Part shown: piece by piece, positions 16,118-25,500 of the stretch
How positions within the stretch are numbered: the first letter of the stretch is position 1
How the letters are laid out: every line of letters begins with the position of its first letter
DNA from: Candidatus Roseilinea mizusawaensis
GTDB taxonomy: Bacteria > Chloroflexota > Anaerolineae > J036 > Brachytrichaceae
NCBI GenBank assembly: GCA_016841965.1
Contig: JAEANN010000030.1
Coordinates: 62,001 to 126,000, forward strand
DNA: 64,000 nucleotides
Reading direction: 5' to 3'
Notes under the pieces: generated by a model
Seen by the model: the letters and a program-made list of their open reading frames with translations, nothing else
Databases searched by the model: none
What the model was told of the DNA's origin: nothing
Program-made: the position numbers and the translations under genes

Positions 16118-18862
16118 ATGGATAGAACAATCTCCCCAGTCGTAGATCCAACCTACGACGTGATTCGCTCCGAATCGCGCGCCCTCGATGCGATTTTTCA
16201 ACCGCGCAACGTGGCGGTGATCGGGGCGACTGAGAATGCCGGCACGGTTGGCCGCACCGTGCTGTGGAATCTGATCAGCAGCCCCTTTGGCGGCACGGTG
16301 TATCCGGTCAATCCAAAGCGGCCCAGCGTGTTGGGCATCAAGGCGTATCCCACCATTCTGGATGTGCCGGACAAAGTCGACCTGGCCGTGATCGTGACGC
16401 CGGCTACTGCGGCTCCCGGCATTATGGCCCAATGCGTCGATGCCGGCGTGAAGGGGGTCATTATCATCTCGGCCGGCTTCAAGGAGATCGGCCCCGCCGG
16501 CGTGGAGCTAGAGCGCCAGGTGCTCGAACATGCCCGGCGTGGCGGTATCCGTCTCATTGGCCCCAACTGCCTCGGCGTGATGAACTGTCACAACGGTCTC
16601 AATGCCACCTTCGCAACCACCATCGCCCGGCCCGGCAATATCGGCTTCATCAGCCAGTCGGGTGCGCTGTGCACGGCCGTGCTCGACTGGTCATTGCGCG
16701 AGAACGTGGGCTTCACCTCGTTTGTGTCGATCGGCTCCATGCTCGATGTGGGGTGGGGCGATCTGATCTATTACCTGGGCGACGACCCACGCACCAATGC
16801 CATCGTGATCTACATGGAGACGATTGGCGATGCACGCGCGTTCATTTCGGCGGCGCGCGAAGTGGCGCTGACCAAGCCCATCATCGTTATCAAGCCAGGA
16901 CGCACCGAAGGCGCGGCCAAAGCGGCGGCCTCGCACACCGGCTCGCTCACCGGCAGCGATGACGTGCTGGAGGCCGCTTTCAAACGCTGCGGCGTGCTGC
17001 GCGTCAACACCATCGCCGAGCTGTTCTACATGTCCGAGGTGCTGGCCAAGCAGCCGCGCCCGCAGGGGCCGCACCTGACTATCGTGACGAACGCCGGCGG
17101 CCCTGGCGTGCTTGCCACCGACGCGCTCATCACCAATGGCGGCGAGTTGACCGAACTGTCAAAGCAGACTTACGAGACGCTGAACACCTTCCTGCCGGCT
17201 GCCTGGAGCCACAACAATCCTGTCGATATCCTGGGCGACGCCTCGCCCGATCGCTATGCCAAGGCGCTTGAGGTGTGCGCCAAAGACCCCAACAGCGATG
17301 GCATGCTGGTCATCTTGACGCCGCAGGCCATGACCGACCCCACCCAGACGGCTGAGGCGCTGAAGCCCTATGCGCAGAAGCTGGGCAAGCCCATCATTGC
17401 AAGCTGGATGGGCGGCTCTGACGTGGCAGCCGGCGAGGCGATCCTCAATCGCGCCAATATCCCCACGTTTGCTTATCCAGACACGGCGGCTCGCATGTTC
17501 GATTACATGTGGCAGTACACGCGCAACCTGCAAAGCCTGTATGAAACGCCGCGCACACAAATCGACTTGTCCGAGGGCGCGCCGGATCGCGCGCTGGCCG
17601 AGCAGATCATCGCCAAAGTGCGCGACTCTGGCCGCACCATCCTCACCGAGTACGAGTCCAAGACGCTGTTGAAGGCTTATCACATCCCCACGGTCGAGAC
17701 GATTGTGGCCATCACCGAGGCAGACGCTGTGCGGGCTGCCGACATGATCGGTTACCCTGTCGTGCTCAAGCTCAACTCACAGACAATCACGCACAAGACC
17801 GATGTCGGCGGCGTGCAACTGAACTTGCACGACGCCGAAGCGGTGAAGCGCGCCTACAATCTGATCCAGACCTCGGTTGCGCAAAAGGCCGGCGCCGAGC
17901 ACTTCGGTGGTGTGACGGTGCAACCCATGGTCAAACTGGACGGCTATGAGGTTATTCTCGGCAGCAGCATCGATCCGCAGTTTGGCCCGGTGTTGTTGTT
18001 CGGGTCGGGCGGGCAACTGGTCGAGGTGTACAAGGACAGCGCTCTGGCGCTGCCGCCGCTGACCACCACACTGGCCCGGCGCATGATGGAGCAAACCAAG
18101 ATCTTTACGGCGCTCAAGGGGGTTCGCGGCCGTAAGTCAGTCGATCTGCAAGCATTGGAGCGGTTGCTCGTGCAGTTCAGTACACTCGTCGCCGAGCAAG
18201 AGTGGATCCGCGAGATCGACATCAATCCGTTGTTGGCTTCGCCCGATCACCTGGTGGCGCTCGATGCGCGTGTGCTGTTGTATGCCAACGACACGCCGCC
18301 CGAAAAGCGGCACAAGTTGTCCATCCGGCCCTATCCGTCCCAGTACATTAGTTCCGCCAACTGCACCGACGGCCTGCCTTTCATTGTGCGGCCCATTCTG
18401 CCGGAAGACGAGCCGCTCATGGTCAGGTTCCACCAGACGCTGTCCGATCGCAGCGTGTACATGCGATATCTGATGCCGCTTATGCTCACCCAGCGCGTGT
18501 CGCACGAGCGTTTGTCGCGGCTGTGCTTCATCGACTATGACCGCGAGATCGCGCTGGTGGCCGAACATGCGCATCTCAGCACCGGCGAGCGCGAGATCAT
18601 GGCGGTGGGGCGCATCAGCCGGCTGCGCTACTCTAACGACGCCCGTTTCACCATGCTTGTGAGCGATGTGTATCAATGCCGGGGCATCGGCACCGCCCTG
18701 CTCAGCCGCATGATCGACGTGGCCCGCCAGGAGAAGATCAGCCGGCTGATGGGTGTCATCTCGGTCGAAAATCAAGCGATGCAGAGGTTGTGCCGCAAGC
18801 TGGGCTTCTCGCTGTATGAGATGGAAGATAGAAAGCTGATGAAAGCCGAATTGACGCTGTAG
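16118..18862 (+). CDS. ADP-forming acyl/acetyl-CoA synthetase fused to a GNAT acetyltransferase
   Basis: The 914-residue protein has four parts: a CoA-binding Rossmann domain (about 25-125, [14 protein letters not shown]), a succinyl-CoA ligase-like domain (about 150-460, [10 protein letters not shown], and the [11 protein letters not shown] loop with the phosphorylated His), an ATP-grasp domain (about 490-715, [19 protein letters not shown]), and a C-terminal GNAT domain (about 745-914, [19 protein letters not shown]). The first three interconvert acyl-CoA and ADP with acid and ATP. Pat-type fusions of this layout, in which the synthetase part may be inactive, act as protein lysine acetyltransferases. 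Here the catalytic His loop and ATP-grasp motifs look intact, so both activities are plausible. It is monocistronic, between its own promoter and a hairpin. Confidence 0.92.
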   Translation: MDRTISPVVDPTYDVIRSESRALDAIFQPRNVAVIGATENAGTVGRTVLWNLISSPFGGTVYPVNPKRPSVLGIKAYPTILDVPDKVDLAVIVTPATAAPGIMAQCVDAGVKGVIIISAGFKEIGPAGVELERQVLEHARRGGIRLIGPNCLGVMNCHNGLNATFATTIARPGNIGFISQSGALCTAVLDWSLRENVGFTSFVSIGSMLDVGWGDLIYYLGDDPRTNAIVIYMETIGDARAFISAAREVALTKPIIVIKPGRTEGAAKAAASHTGSLTGSDDVLEAAFKRCGVLRVNTIAELFYMSEVLAKQPRPQGPHLTIVTNAGGPGVLATDALITNGGELTELSKQTYETLNTFLPAAWSHNNPVDILGDASPDRYAKALEVCAKDPNSDGMLVILTPQAMTDPTQTAEALKPYAQKLGKPIIASWMGGSDVAAGEAILNRANIPTFAYPDTAARMFDYMWQYTRNLQSLYETPRTQIDLSEGAPDRALAEQIIAKVRDSGRTILTEYESKTLLKAYHIPTVETIVAITEADAVRAADMIGYPVVLKLNSQTITHKTDVGGVQLNLHDAEAVKRAYNLIQTSVAQKAGAEHFGGVTVQPMVKLDGYEVILGSSIDPQFGPVLLFGSGGQLVEVYKDSALALPPLTTTLARRMMEQTKIFTALKGVRGRKSVDLQALERLLVQFSTLVAEQEWIREIDINPLLASPDHLVALDARVLLYANDTPPEKRHKLSIRPYPSQYISSANCTDGLPFIVRPILPEDEPLMVRFHQTLSDRSVYMRYLMPLMLTQRVSHERLSRLCFIDYDREIALVAEHAHLSTGEREIMAVGRISRLRYSNDARFTMLVSDVYQCRGIGTALLSRMIDVARQEKISRLMGVISVENQAMQRLCRKLGFSLYEMEDRKLMKAELTL

Positions 18863-18891
18863 CGCCGGCGGTTATCGGACGCAGAAACCGA

Positions 18892-18927
18892 TTAGAGGCC
18901 CGGTGTTCTCAGCGCCGGGCCTCTAAG
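18892..18927 (+). terminator. Strong hairpin after the acyl-CoA synthetase gene
   Basis: TTAGAGGCCCGG (18892-18903) pairs perfectly with CCGGGCCTCTAA (18915-18926) across an 11-base loop. The 12-bp stem lies 30 bp after the stop codon. There is no U-tract, so it may be a Rho-independent-like or mRNA-stabilising structure. Confidence 0.65.
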
Positions 18928-19004
18928 TTCCTGGCGTACAATTCACGCCGTCAATTCATGCTGTCACGAGGCTGCTGCTCCTAGCTGAGAAGGAGACACA
19001 GACA

Positions 19005-20270
19005 ATGAAATTGCCAATTCCCTGGCTCCCACGCAAGCGCGGAGATCAAACCGGCGCAAGCGCCGATAGCGCGAATCGTGTCGACCCCTCGCGAGCGGGC
19101 GAGGCCATCGCTGCCAGCCGCGCCGGCCAGGATATCGTGACTGGCAAGTACGTCGAGTTGTGGGCTGACACGGTCATGGCCCATGCGCAAGTCGAACTGC
19201 TGGCCGGCACGCAGAATGTTGTGGTGTTTGGCACGGCAAGCGGAGGCCGGCAAGCTGTTTTGTTTCGCGTGATCAACATCATCAACGCGCGCTTCATGAC
19301 CACGCGCCACGCCGCCGTATATGTCAATCTCACCGATCTGGCTTCCACGACCACCGTGTACAGTTGGACCTCGATCGAGGGGCTGTATCGCGGCCTGGTG
19401 ATGGCGCCGCTGACGTGGGCAAAGACATACTGGCGGCTAAAAACCGATCGTAAGTTGGCGCAGATCGAGGCAGACCTGGAGGAACACGTCGGGGTTCAGG
19501 CTGCCAAGCTCGATCTGATGAAAGTGCGCGCTGACGTCTATGCCTGGATGGACCGGCTCGGCATCCAACATCTTTCGTTGTTTATGGATGATGTATCGGG
19601 CTTGTCGGCGGAGTTGACGCCGGTGTTGCTGCGCATGGCGCTCGACACATTCCCGCGCGGCAGTCGGGTGACGCTTAAGCTCGGCGGCAGCAAAGAATCG
19701 TTCAAGCTGCAAGAGCGCAGCAAGAAAGATGGTGTTGTGGGTCTGCAACTCAACCATGACGTGCTCATTGGCTTTGATCTGGAAGAGCTGCTGCATGCCC
19801 GGCCCATCGCGCCCGAAACCACACAGCCGCCGGCGCAGTCCGAGGCCGGCGCAGCACAGGCGCACGACGCCGGGGCACAGGAATCGCGCGATGTCCCTGA
19901 GGAACCGGCCCCGGTGATCGACCCGCGCCAGGTGTTTTTGGCCAAGTGCGTTCATAGGATTGTGCCGGCGATTGGTGCCCAGTTGGGCTTGGAAACTGCG
20001 CCACAGTGGGAGAAGCTCTTTGGCGTGCGCAATGGCTGGTTCGATGTGTTTGAGCTGGCCGGTTTCGATGTGCAACTGGTCGGCGAGGCGATGGAGCAGT
20101 TACTGCGCGAGGGCGCGTGTTTCGATCGCGCCAGGGTTGAACAAGCCATCGCAGAGGTGAAAGCTCTGCGTGCTGGCAAGTTCTCGCTGCCCGAGCGCAG
20201 AGCGCAGCAACCCATCGATCCCTCAACGGTGAAGTTCAAGTGGGTGGGCGAAGTGAGCGATGCGGACTGA
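19005..20270 (+). CDS. P-loop ATPase-like protein with degenerate Walker A (partner of the next gene)
   Basis: The protein has 421 residues, with start ATG 19005 behind AGAAGGAGA. An ATPase-like core spans about residues 48-260. The loop FGTASGGRQ (residues 75-83) sits where a Walker A would be but lacks the GK[ST] end. A Walker B-like strand LSLFMDD occurs at 190-196, and SRVTLKL follows at 220-226. The next gene has the same order with an intact Walker A and SRVTLKF after Walker B, so the two are distant paralogues. A Pro/Ala/Glu-rich linker (about 270-310) leads to a C-terminal helical domain (about 312-400) that could be winged helix. Function unknown; I infer a regulatory or structural subunit of an ATPase pair. 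Confidence 0.75.
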   Translation: MKLPIPWLPRKRGDQTGASADSANRVDPSRAGEAIAASRAGQDIVTGKYVELWADTVMAHAQVELLAGTQNVVVFGTASGGRQAVLFRVINIINARFMTTRHAAVYVNLTDLASTTTVYSWTSIEGLYRGLVMAPLTWAKTYWRLKTDRKLAQIEADLEEHVGVQAAKLDLMKVRADVYAWMDRLGIQHLSLFMDDVSGLSAELTPVLLRMALDTFPRGSRVTLKLGGSKESFKLQERSKKDGVVGLQLNHDVLIGFDLEELLHARPIAPETTQPPAQSEAGAAQAHDAGAQESRDVPEEPAPVIDPRQVFLAKCVHRIVPAIGAQLGLETAPQWEKLFGVRNGWFDVFELAGFDVQLVGEAMEQLLREGACFDRARVEQAIAEVKALRAGKFSLPERRAQQPIDPSTVKFKWVGEVSDAD

Positions 20271-20313
20271 ACAACGACGATGCGCGCCGAGGATTGGGCG
20301 ATGAGATTGGCCT

Positions 20314-22008
20314 ATGAGAACTGAACCAGCACAGTCTGTTTCAGCCGTTCCGGGTGATAGCCACGTGCTGGGCAATCAGCAGGCGCAGCGTCTGGTCGCC
20401 TATGCTGATCCGTGGACAACGCCCCCGGAAGCGTTCTATGACATTTACGATCTATTGCCCCGCATGATTGACCCCAAGCAGCACTTGCAGATCGAGGGCC
20501 GGCGAGGCACTGGCAAAACCGTGTTGATGGTGAACTCGTACCTGCGTGTGCGCGAGCGCTTCGAAGCGATGCGCGGGTCTCCGCCGTACACCGTGGGAAT
20601 CTACGTGGACTTGTCGCAGGATGTTGGCGCGCCGCGCGAAAACATGCCGGTGGTGCGTGGCTATATGCTATTCCGCCAGATTCTGCAACTCATCCTGACT
20701 GTCACTTCCCGGCCAGGGAACCGGCGCGACCGGCGCTTTTGGGGACTGCAAGACTATCTCGAAGAGCGGCCGCAATGGTTCCGCCGACTGTGGGGTAAAT
20801 GGCGGCTCGATCGTTACCGCGCCATCGTCGAGCGGCTCGGCGATGACATGTACAGCCATCCCGTCTTTCAGCAAATCCTGAAGGCGCAGCGCGGTTTGTA
20901 TGCCCCGGCCCCCAAACTCAAGGCCCTCGCGCAGCATGCGCCCCGCGTAGCGGCTTCGGCCATGCCCCGTCGCGCCGCCGGCCCGGTGCAGTTGCCGCAA
21001 TCATTCCGCCAGACTCGTATGTTGCCCAGTCTGGTGTTCGAGAAGCGACTGGTGGATCTCTATCGCCATTTTGGCCACAAGTTGCTTGACGCGCTGGATC
21101 CATTGCTCGATGCCATGCAGGTCAAGAATCTGGTCTTGTTCATCGATGAATGGAGTGGGCCATCGATTGGCTCGGACACGCAACCCTATTTGTTTGAGCA
21201 ACTGGCCAACACCTTCACGCCCGACAGCCGGGTTACGTTGAAATTCGCCACGGTGCCGGGCGCAACACGCCTGGCTTTCGACAGCAGCACCACGCGCGTC
21301 ACGCCAATCTATTTGGATCATCTGGCCTCGTTTCAGCCAAACTGGATGCGCAACCGGCTGATTCGCATGTTGATTCTCAACCTCAGCGCCAGCATTGGGC
21401 CTGATTTTCCGCTGTCGCGCTACCAGAACGAGGTCGAAGAGAAGGCCGGCTACCCCACCTTTGCGCGCGATGTCTTCCAGAATGAGGAGGCGCTGGATGA
21501 GCTGGTGCAGGCCAGTGAGAGCCTGCCGCGCCAGATGTTGTTGCTGTTCATGTCCGCAGTGCAATTGCAAAGCATCTATGGGGCGCGCAGGCGCTTGTCG
21601 GCGGCCGTCATCCGCATGGCGGCGCGCCAACTCTTCACCACCCAGTTTGAGGTGACGATCAACCACGACCGGGTGGTCAGCGAGGTCTTTGCAGCCATGC
21701 TGCAAGCCGGCGCGCGCGTGCTCGATGTCGAGCGACTGCCGGTGTTCTACGAAGCCCTGGATTGGCTGGTCAATGAGGGCGTTATCTTCCGCTGCGGATC
21801 AAGTGGACAGACCACCGGCGACGAGGCTTTTATCCGCTATAAACTGAGCTACCCCGCCGAGGTGTACCGTCTGGCGCAGGGGCAAGGCGCAGTCGGGCCG
21901 GCGTGGTTTGAGCGGATGCGCGTGGAGCCGGTGATGAATTGCGACCAAATGGCCGACCCGCCCAAGGTGTATCTGTCTGCACTGGCCGCGAACCTGTTCG
22001 AGGCGTGA
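20314..22008 (+). CDS. STAND/ORC-CDC6-like P-loop ATPase with intact Walker motifs
   Basis: The protein has 564 residues. Walker A is EGRRGTGKT (61-69) and Walker B is NLVLFIDEW (272-280). A sensor-like SRVTLKFATV follows, then a lid-type helical region and a likely winged-helix segment near the C-terminus (about 455-545, LDWLVNEGVIFRC). An insertion of roughly 140 residues between Walker A and B is rich in Arg and Trp (WFRRLWGKWRLDRYRAIVE). The layout recalls ORC/CDC6-like and Sll1717-type ATPases, which occur in regulation or defence contexts. It starts 43 bp after its degenerate paralogue on the same strand. No nuclease, protease, TIR or membrane effector is adjacent, so the output of the pair is unknown. 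Confidence 0.8.
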   Translation: MRTEPAQSVSAVPGDSHVLGNQQAQRLVAYADPWTTPPEAFYDIYDLLPRMIDPKQHLQIEGRRGTGKTVLMVNSYLRVRERFEAMRGSPPYTVGIYVDLSQDVGAPRENMPVVRGYMLFRQILQLILTVTSRPGNRRDRRFWGLQDYLEERPQWFRRLWGKWRLDRYRAIVERLGDDMYSHPVFQQILKAQRGLYAPAPKLKALAQHAPRVAASAMPRRAAGPVQLPQSFRQTRMLPSLVFEKRLVDLYRHFGHKLLDALDPLLDAMQVKNLVLFIDEWSGPSIGSDTQPYLFEQLANTFTPDSRVTLKFATVPGATRLAFDSSTTRVTPIYLDHLASFQPNWMRNRLIRMLILNLSASIGPDFPLSRYQNEVEEKAGYPTFARDVFQNEEALDELVQASESLPRQMLLLFMSAVQLQSIYGARRRLSAAVIRMAARQLFTTQFEVTINHDRVVSEVFAAMLQAGARVLDVERLPVFYEALDWLVNEGVIFRCGSSGQTTGDEAFIRYKLSYPAEVYRLAQGQGAVGPAWFERMRVEPVMNCDQMADPPKVYLSALAANLFEA

Positions 22009-22028
22009 ACAGGTTGAGCACAAAGAAA

Positions 22029-22056
22029 GAACCGCCGGCTCTCGTGCCGGCGGTTC
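22029..22056 (-). terminator. Intrinsic terminator of tRNA-fMet (also after the ATPase gene)
   Basis: GAACCGCCGG (22029-22038) and CCGGCGGTTC (22047-22056) form a perfect 10-bp stem with an 8-base loop. On the minus strand the stem is followed by TTTCTTTG, a U-rich tract, so it ends the tRNA transcript. It can also fold in RNA from the plus-strand ATPase operon. Confidence 0.8.
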
Positions 22057-22066
22057 TGTTACTGAG

Positions 22067-22138
22067 TAGCGGGAGTAGGATTCGAACCTACGACCTCCGG
22101 GTTATGAGCCCGACGAGCTGCCACTGCTCCATCCCGCA
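22067..22138 (-). tRNA. Initiator tRNA-fMet (CAT)
   Basis: The 72-nt cloverleaf folds completely: acceptor pairs GCGGGA/TCCCGC, D stem GAGC/GCTC with A11-U24, anticodon CAT (plus-strand 22104-22106), and T arm GTAGG-TTCGAAT-CCTAC. Three G-C pairs (GGG/CCC) stack on the anticodon loop, the main mark of bacterial initiators. Positions 1 and 72 are unpaired, another initiator trait, here U1 and U72 rather than the common C1 and A72. CCA is not encoded. It is flanked by its own promoter and terminator. Confidence 0.95.
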
Positions 22139-22150
22139 TCGACGAACGAG

Positions 22151-22156
22151 AGTATA
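22151..22156 (-). promoter_or_regulatory. -10 box of the tRNA-fMet promoter
   Basis: TATACT on the minus strand lies 13 bp before the mature tRNA 5' end. TTGGCC about 15 bp further upstream is a possible but poorly spaced -35 element. The spacer contains CCACAA-AA-TTGTGG, a small palindrome. Confidence 0.5.
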
Positions 22157-22236
22157 CCACAATTTTGTGGCGGCCAACTCTATCGAAGTTTTCAATCCGT
22201 GCCGGATGCCAGGCGTTGGGTATTGCTTGCGCGTGA

Positions 22237-22265
22237 TTGCCGCGTCGGACGATTGCGCCTACACT
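22237..22265 (+). promoter_or_regulatory. Sigma70-type promoter of the oxidoreductase operon
   Basis: TTGCCG (22237-22242) and TACACT (22260-22265) are 17 bp apart. The start would be near 22272, giving a 26-base leader that contains the AGGAGG ribosome-binding site. Confidence 0.55.
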
Positions 22266-22297
22266 ATGCGCAGAAGCCAATGTCAGGAGGAGCATGA

Positions 22298-23518
22298 ATG
22301 AAGCGTTACGCGCTTGTCGGCGCGAGTAGCCGTGCATTAGGCATGTACGCCCGGCCCATCTATGAACGATTCCGCGATACAGCCCGGTTGGTGGGTATCT
22401 ACGATGTCAACCCAGTGCGGTCGCGCTACATCAGCCGCGCCTGCGGCGATGTGCCGGTGTTCGACAGCTTCGAGGACATGCTGCGCGAGGCCCGCCCAGA
22501 CTGCGTCATTGTGACGACGGTCGACCGCTTCCACCACGAGTACATCATTCGCGCGCTGGAAGCCGGCTGCGACGCCATCACAGAAAAGCCGATGACGGTG
22601 AACGACGCCAATGTGCGCGCGATTCTGGCCGCCGAGAAGCGCACCGGCCGCAAAACGATCGTCACGTTTAATTACCGCTTCGGCCCCTATGTGACGCGCG
22701 TGAAAGAGCTATTGCGCGATGGCGCCATCGGCCGCGTGTTCAGCGTCGATTTCGAGTGGATTCTCGACACACGCCACGGCGCAGACTACTTCCGGCGTTG
22801 GCACCGGCGCAAGGAAAACTCCGGCGGCCTGTTGGTGCACAAGGCCACGCACCATTTCGACATGATCAACTGGTGGCTGGAGGACGAACCGCAAACGGTG
22901 TCTGCCTTTGGCGCTCGCCGGATTTATGGGCCGACGCGACCGCAGCGCGGCGAGCGGTGCAGCACGTGCGAGTATGCCGGCGTGTGCGAATTCTACGTAG
23001 ACTATCGGGCCGACCCGTTCATGAAGGCGTTCTACTTCGATGCTGAGGGTGAGGATGGCTATTTCCGCGACCGCTGCGTGTTTGCCGATGAGATCGACAT
23101 CGAGGACACCATGGCCGCGTCGGTCAAGTACAAGGGCGGCGCGCTGATGAGTTATTCCCTGAACGCCCACACGCCCTATGAAGGCTGGCGCGCTGCGCTG
23201 AATGGCGCCGGCGGACGCATCGAGGTCGAGGAGTATCACAGCGGGCATCGCGCCGGCGAGACCAGCCAGTACATCACCGTGTTCAACCGCAAAGGCGACA
23301 AAGTGATCTACGACATACGCAAAGACACCGGCGCACACGGCGGCGGCGACGAACGATTGCAAGAGCGCCTGTTCAGCGGCCGCACAATTCCCGACCCGCT
23401 TGGGCACATGGCCGATTCATGGGCCGGCGCCATGTCGGTGCTGATCGGTGTCGCGGCGAATCGCTCCATTGCAACCGGCCAGCCTGTTCACATTGCCGAT
23501 TTGCTCTCTGATTCATAG
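22298..23518 (+). CDS. Gfo/Idh/MocA family oxidoreductase
   Basis: This is a 406-residue NAD(P)-dependent sugar or cyclitol dehydrogenase type. The N-terminal Rossmann fold starts ALVGASSRALG, the EKPMTVN motif carries the catalytic-region Lys, and HKATHHFDMINWWL contains the active-site His-Phe-Asp segment. A Cys cluster in the C-terminal half (RCSTCEYAGVC and DRC) suggests a structural metal, as in some MocA-family members. ATG 22298 is seven bases after AGGAGG. The stop is two bases before the next gene, a glycosidase-like protein, so they form an operon. I infer that they process a particular sugar derivative together. Confidence 0.88.
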   Translation: MKRYALVGASSRALGMYARPIYERFRDTARLVGIYDVNPVRSRYISRACGDVPVFDSFEDMLREARPDCVIVTTVDRFHHEYIIRALEAGCDAITEKPMTVNDANVRAILAAEKRTGRKTIVTFNYRFGPYVTRVKELLRDGAIGRVFSVDFEWILDTRHGADYFRRWHRRKENSGGLLVHKATHHFDMINWWLEDEPQTVSAFGARRIYGPTRPQRGERCSTCEYAGVCEFYVDYRADPFMKAFYFDAEGEDGYFRDRCVFADEIDIEDTMAASVKYKGGALMSYSLNAHTPYEGWRAALNGAGGRIEVEEYHSGHRAGETSQYITVFNRKGDKVIYDIRKDTGAHGGGDERLQERLFSGRTIPDPLGHMADSWAGAMSVLIGVAANRSIATGQPVHIADLLSDS

Positions 23519-23520
23519 CC

Positions 23521-25494
23521 ATGACCCGTCCACCGATCTATACTGCCCTGTGCGTACACTGGGATCATCATCCGGTCGATGCCACGCAGCACTACGGCGC
23601 CGGTGTCAGCGCCGATGAGATTCGCCGCTATCTTCAGTTGGTCAGGCCGGATGTGACGCAATATCACACCATCGGATGCAAGGGATATGTGAACTATCCG
23701 TCGGCCATTGCGCCGGTGGTGCCCGGACTAATCGGCGACCCTTTGCAGGTATGGTCAGATGTGTGCGCGCAAGAGGGGGTCACCTTTGGCTGCTACGCGG
23801 CATCGTTTGCCTGTGATTCGCCCGAACCGCATCCGCAGTGGCGCAGTGTAAACCGCGCCGGCGTCATTTCCACGCATGATTACTGCCCCAACAGCCCCTG
23901 GACAGAGGAGTTTTTCATTCCCCTGTTGCTGGAAATCATGGATCGCTACCATCCGGCTCATTTCTGGCTGGACGGTGTGTGGCTGCCCAACCGCGACAAC
24001 CGGTGCTGTTGTGAGTATTGCCGGCGCAAATTCGAGCAGGAATATGGCCGGCCCTTGCCGATGCAACCCTCTCAGCGTGACTGGCTCGACCTCCAGCCCT
24101 TTTACGAGCGATCCCTCGATCATGCTGTCAGCCGCATCGCGCGCGCGATTCGCCAGCGCGACCCTCATATCCTGCTAGCCTGCAATTCGCTGTACTACTT
24201 CAAAGATTTGAGGCCGCCGGCCCACGATATAGATTGGCTCAGTTGGGACGTGTTGAACACGCCCAATCTGCACCAGGCGTCGTTCGAGGCGACGTATCTC
24301 AACACTGCCGGCAAGCCGGCCGACGTGATGATCTATGAGCACGGCATCGTGCGCCTTCAGCCCGGCCTGTTGCGCCGCCCGCGCACCCTTACGCAGCTCC
24401 GGGTCGAAGCCGGCGTGCTGCTGGCGCATGGCTGTCGCGTCAACCTGTGGCACGACCCGCAACCCGATGGCAGTCTGTTGCCGGAGAAGGCTGATATCGG
24501 CCGGGCTGTGGCCGGCTTTGTGCGCGACAGGCAGTCCTGGTGCATTGGCAATGACAGCCTGGCCGAGGTGGCGATTGTGGCAAGCCGGCAAGACCATGCG
24601 CTCGATCCCCGGCGTCAGGACAAAGTGGTGCGCGCAATGCACCAGCTCTTGCAAGAGGCGCATATCCCCTGCGATGTGGTGCGCGAAGACACCCTGTTCA
24701 ATCGACTGGCGCAGTACCAGATGGTTGTCTTGCCTGAGACCGGCCTGATCGAATCAGATACCGCTTCGTGGCTGCATCAATTTGTGACCGATGGTGGAAG
24801 CGTGCTGTTGATTGCCGCGTCCCCTGTTCCTGAAGCTCAACCTTGGCTGGATGCGCTATTCGGCCATGATGCAGCCGTGAAGCCCTTAAAACAGATGATT
24901 CCGGCTCCACAGCGAGAGCGCGTGGTTTGGTGTGATGGCGATGGGCAATGCATACAAGCCCCCTTCGACATCGGTCATCGTCGCGTTGCGTTGCAAGGCG
25001 AATGGCGCAGTCTGGCGCTGTGCCAGACCGACCAAACCCCCTGGGCGGCGACTTTGACAATTGGTGAAGGGAGTGTGCTGGCGATCGCGGGTGAAGCGCT
25101 GACAGATTACGCCGAGACGCACTGGCCGCCCCTGCGAGATGCAGTGGCAACCGTGGTGCGCTTCGGCATCGGCCCTGCGCCGCTGGTGGAATTGCCGGGC
25201 GCGCCGGGCATCGAAGTGGTGATGAACCGCCGTGAATCTGATGTGTACGTGCACCTGGTCAATTTGACGCCGGGCACGTGCTTTGGGGCGCCCGATGCGC
25301 TGTTCTTCGATGATGCGCCGGTTTATCGCGACCTCAAGCTGACAATTCGCCCGCCGCAGATGCCGACACACGTTATTGCCATGCCCGGCGATATGCCCCT
25401 GCGCTTCACGCTGAACGGAGACGTTGTGACAGTGACTGTGCCCGAACTGCGCGACCATGTGGCGTTGCGTCTGATCGGCGCAGCCAGCGCCTGA
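23521..25494 (+). CDS. Glycosidase-like TIM barrel with beta-galactosidase-type (GATase-like) middle domain
   Basis: The 657-residue protein has no signal peptide. Residues about 1-330 look like an alpha-L-fucosidase/GHL-type barrel (YTALCVHWDHHPVD, HFWLDGVWLPNRDN with the candidate acidic residue, and DIDWLSWD). A CCCEYCRRKF segment resembles the small Cys motif seen in this group. Residues about 345-470 resemble the trimerisation/GATase-like domain of family 42 beta-galactosidases (QMVVLPETGLIESDTASWL, VTDGGSVLLIA), and a beta-rich end follows. Directly coupled to the Gfo/Idh gene, it is probably a cytoplasmic glycosidase for a modified sugar. The substrate is not known. Confidence 0.7.
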   Translation: MTRPPIYTALCVHWDHHPVDATQHYGAGVSADEIRRYLQLVRPDVTQYHTIGCKGYVNYPSAIAPVVPGLIGDPLQVWSDVCAQEGVTFGCYAASFACDSPEPHPQWRSVNRAGVISTHDYCPNSPWTEEFFIPLLLEIMDRYHPAHFWLDGVWLPNRDNRCCCEYCRRKFEQEYGRPLPMQPSQRDWLDLQPFYERSLDHAVSRIARAIRQRDPHILLACNSLYYFKDLRPPAHDIDWLSWDVLNTPNLHQASFEATYLNTAGKPADVMIYEHGIVRLQPGLLRRPRTLTQLRVEAGVLLAHGCRVNLWHDPQPDGSLLPEKADIGRAVAGFVRDRQSWCIGNDSLAEVAIVASRQDHALDPRRQDKVVRAMHQLLQEAHIPCDVVREDTLFNRLAQYQMVVLPETGLIESDTASWLHQFVTDGGSVLLIAASPVPEAQPWLDALFGHDAAVKPLKQMIPAPQRERVVWCDGDGQCIQAPFDIGHRRVALQGEWRSLALCQTDQTPWAATLTIGEGSVLAIAGEALTDYAETHWPPLRDAVATVVRFGIGPAPLVELPGAPGIEVVMNRRESDVYVHLVNLTPGTCFGAPDALFFDDAPVYRDLKLTIRPPQMPTHVIAMPGDMPLRFTLNGDVVTVTVPELRDHVALRLIGAASA

Positions 25495-25500
25495 GCTGCC

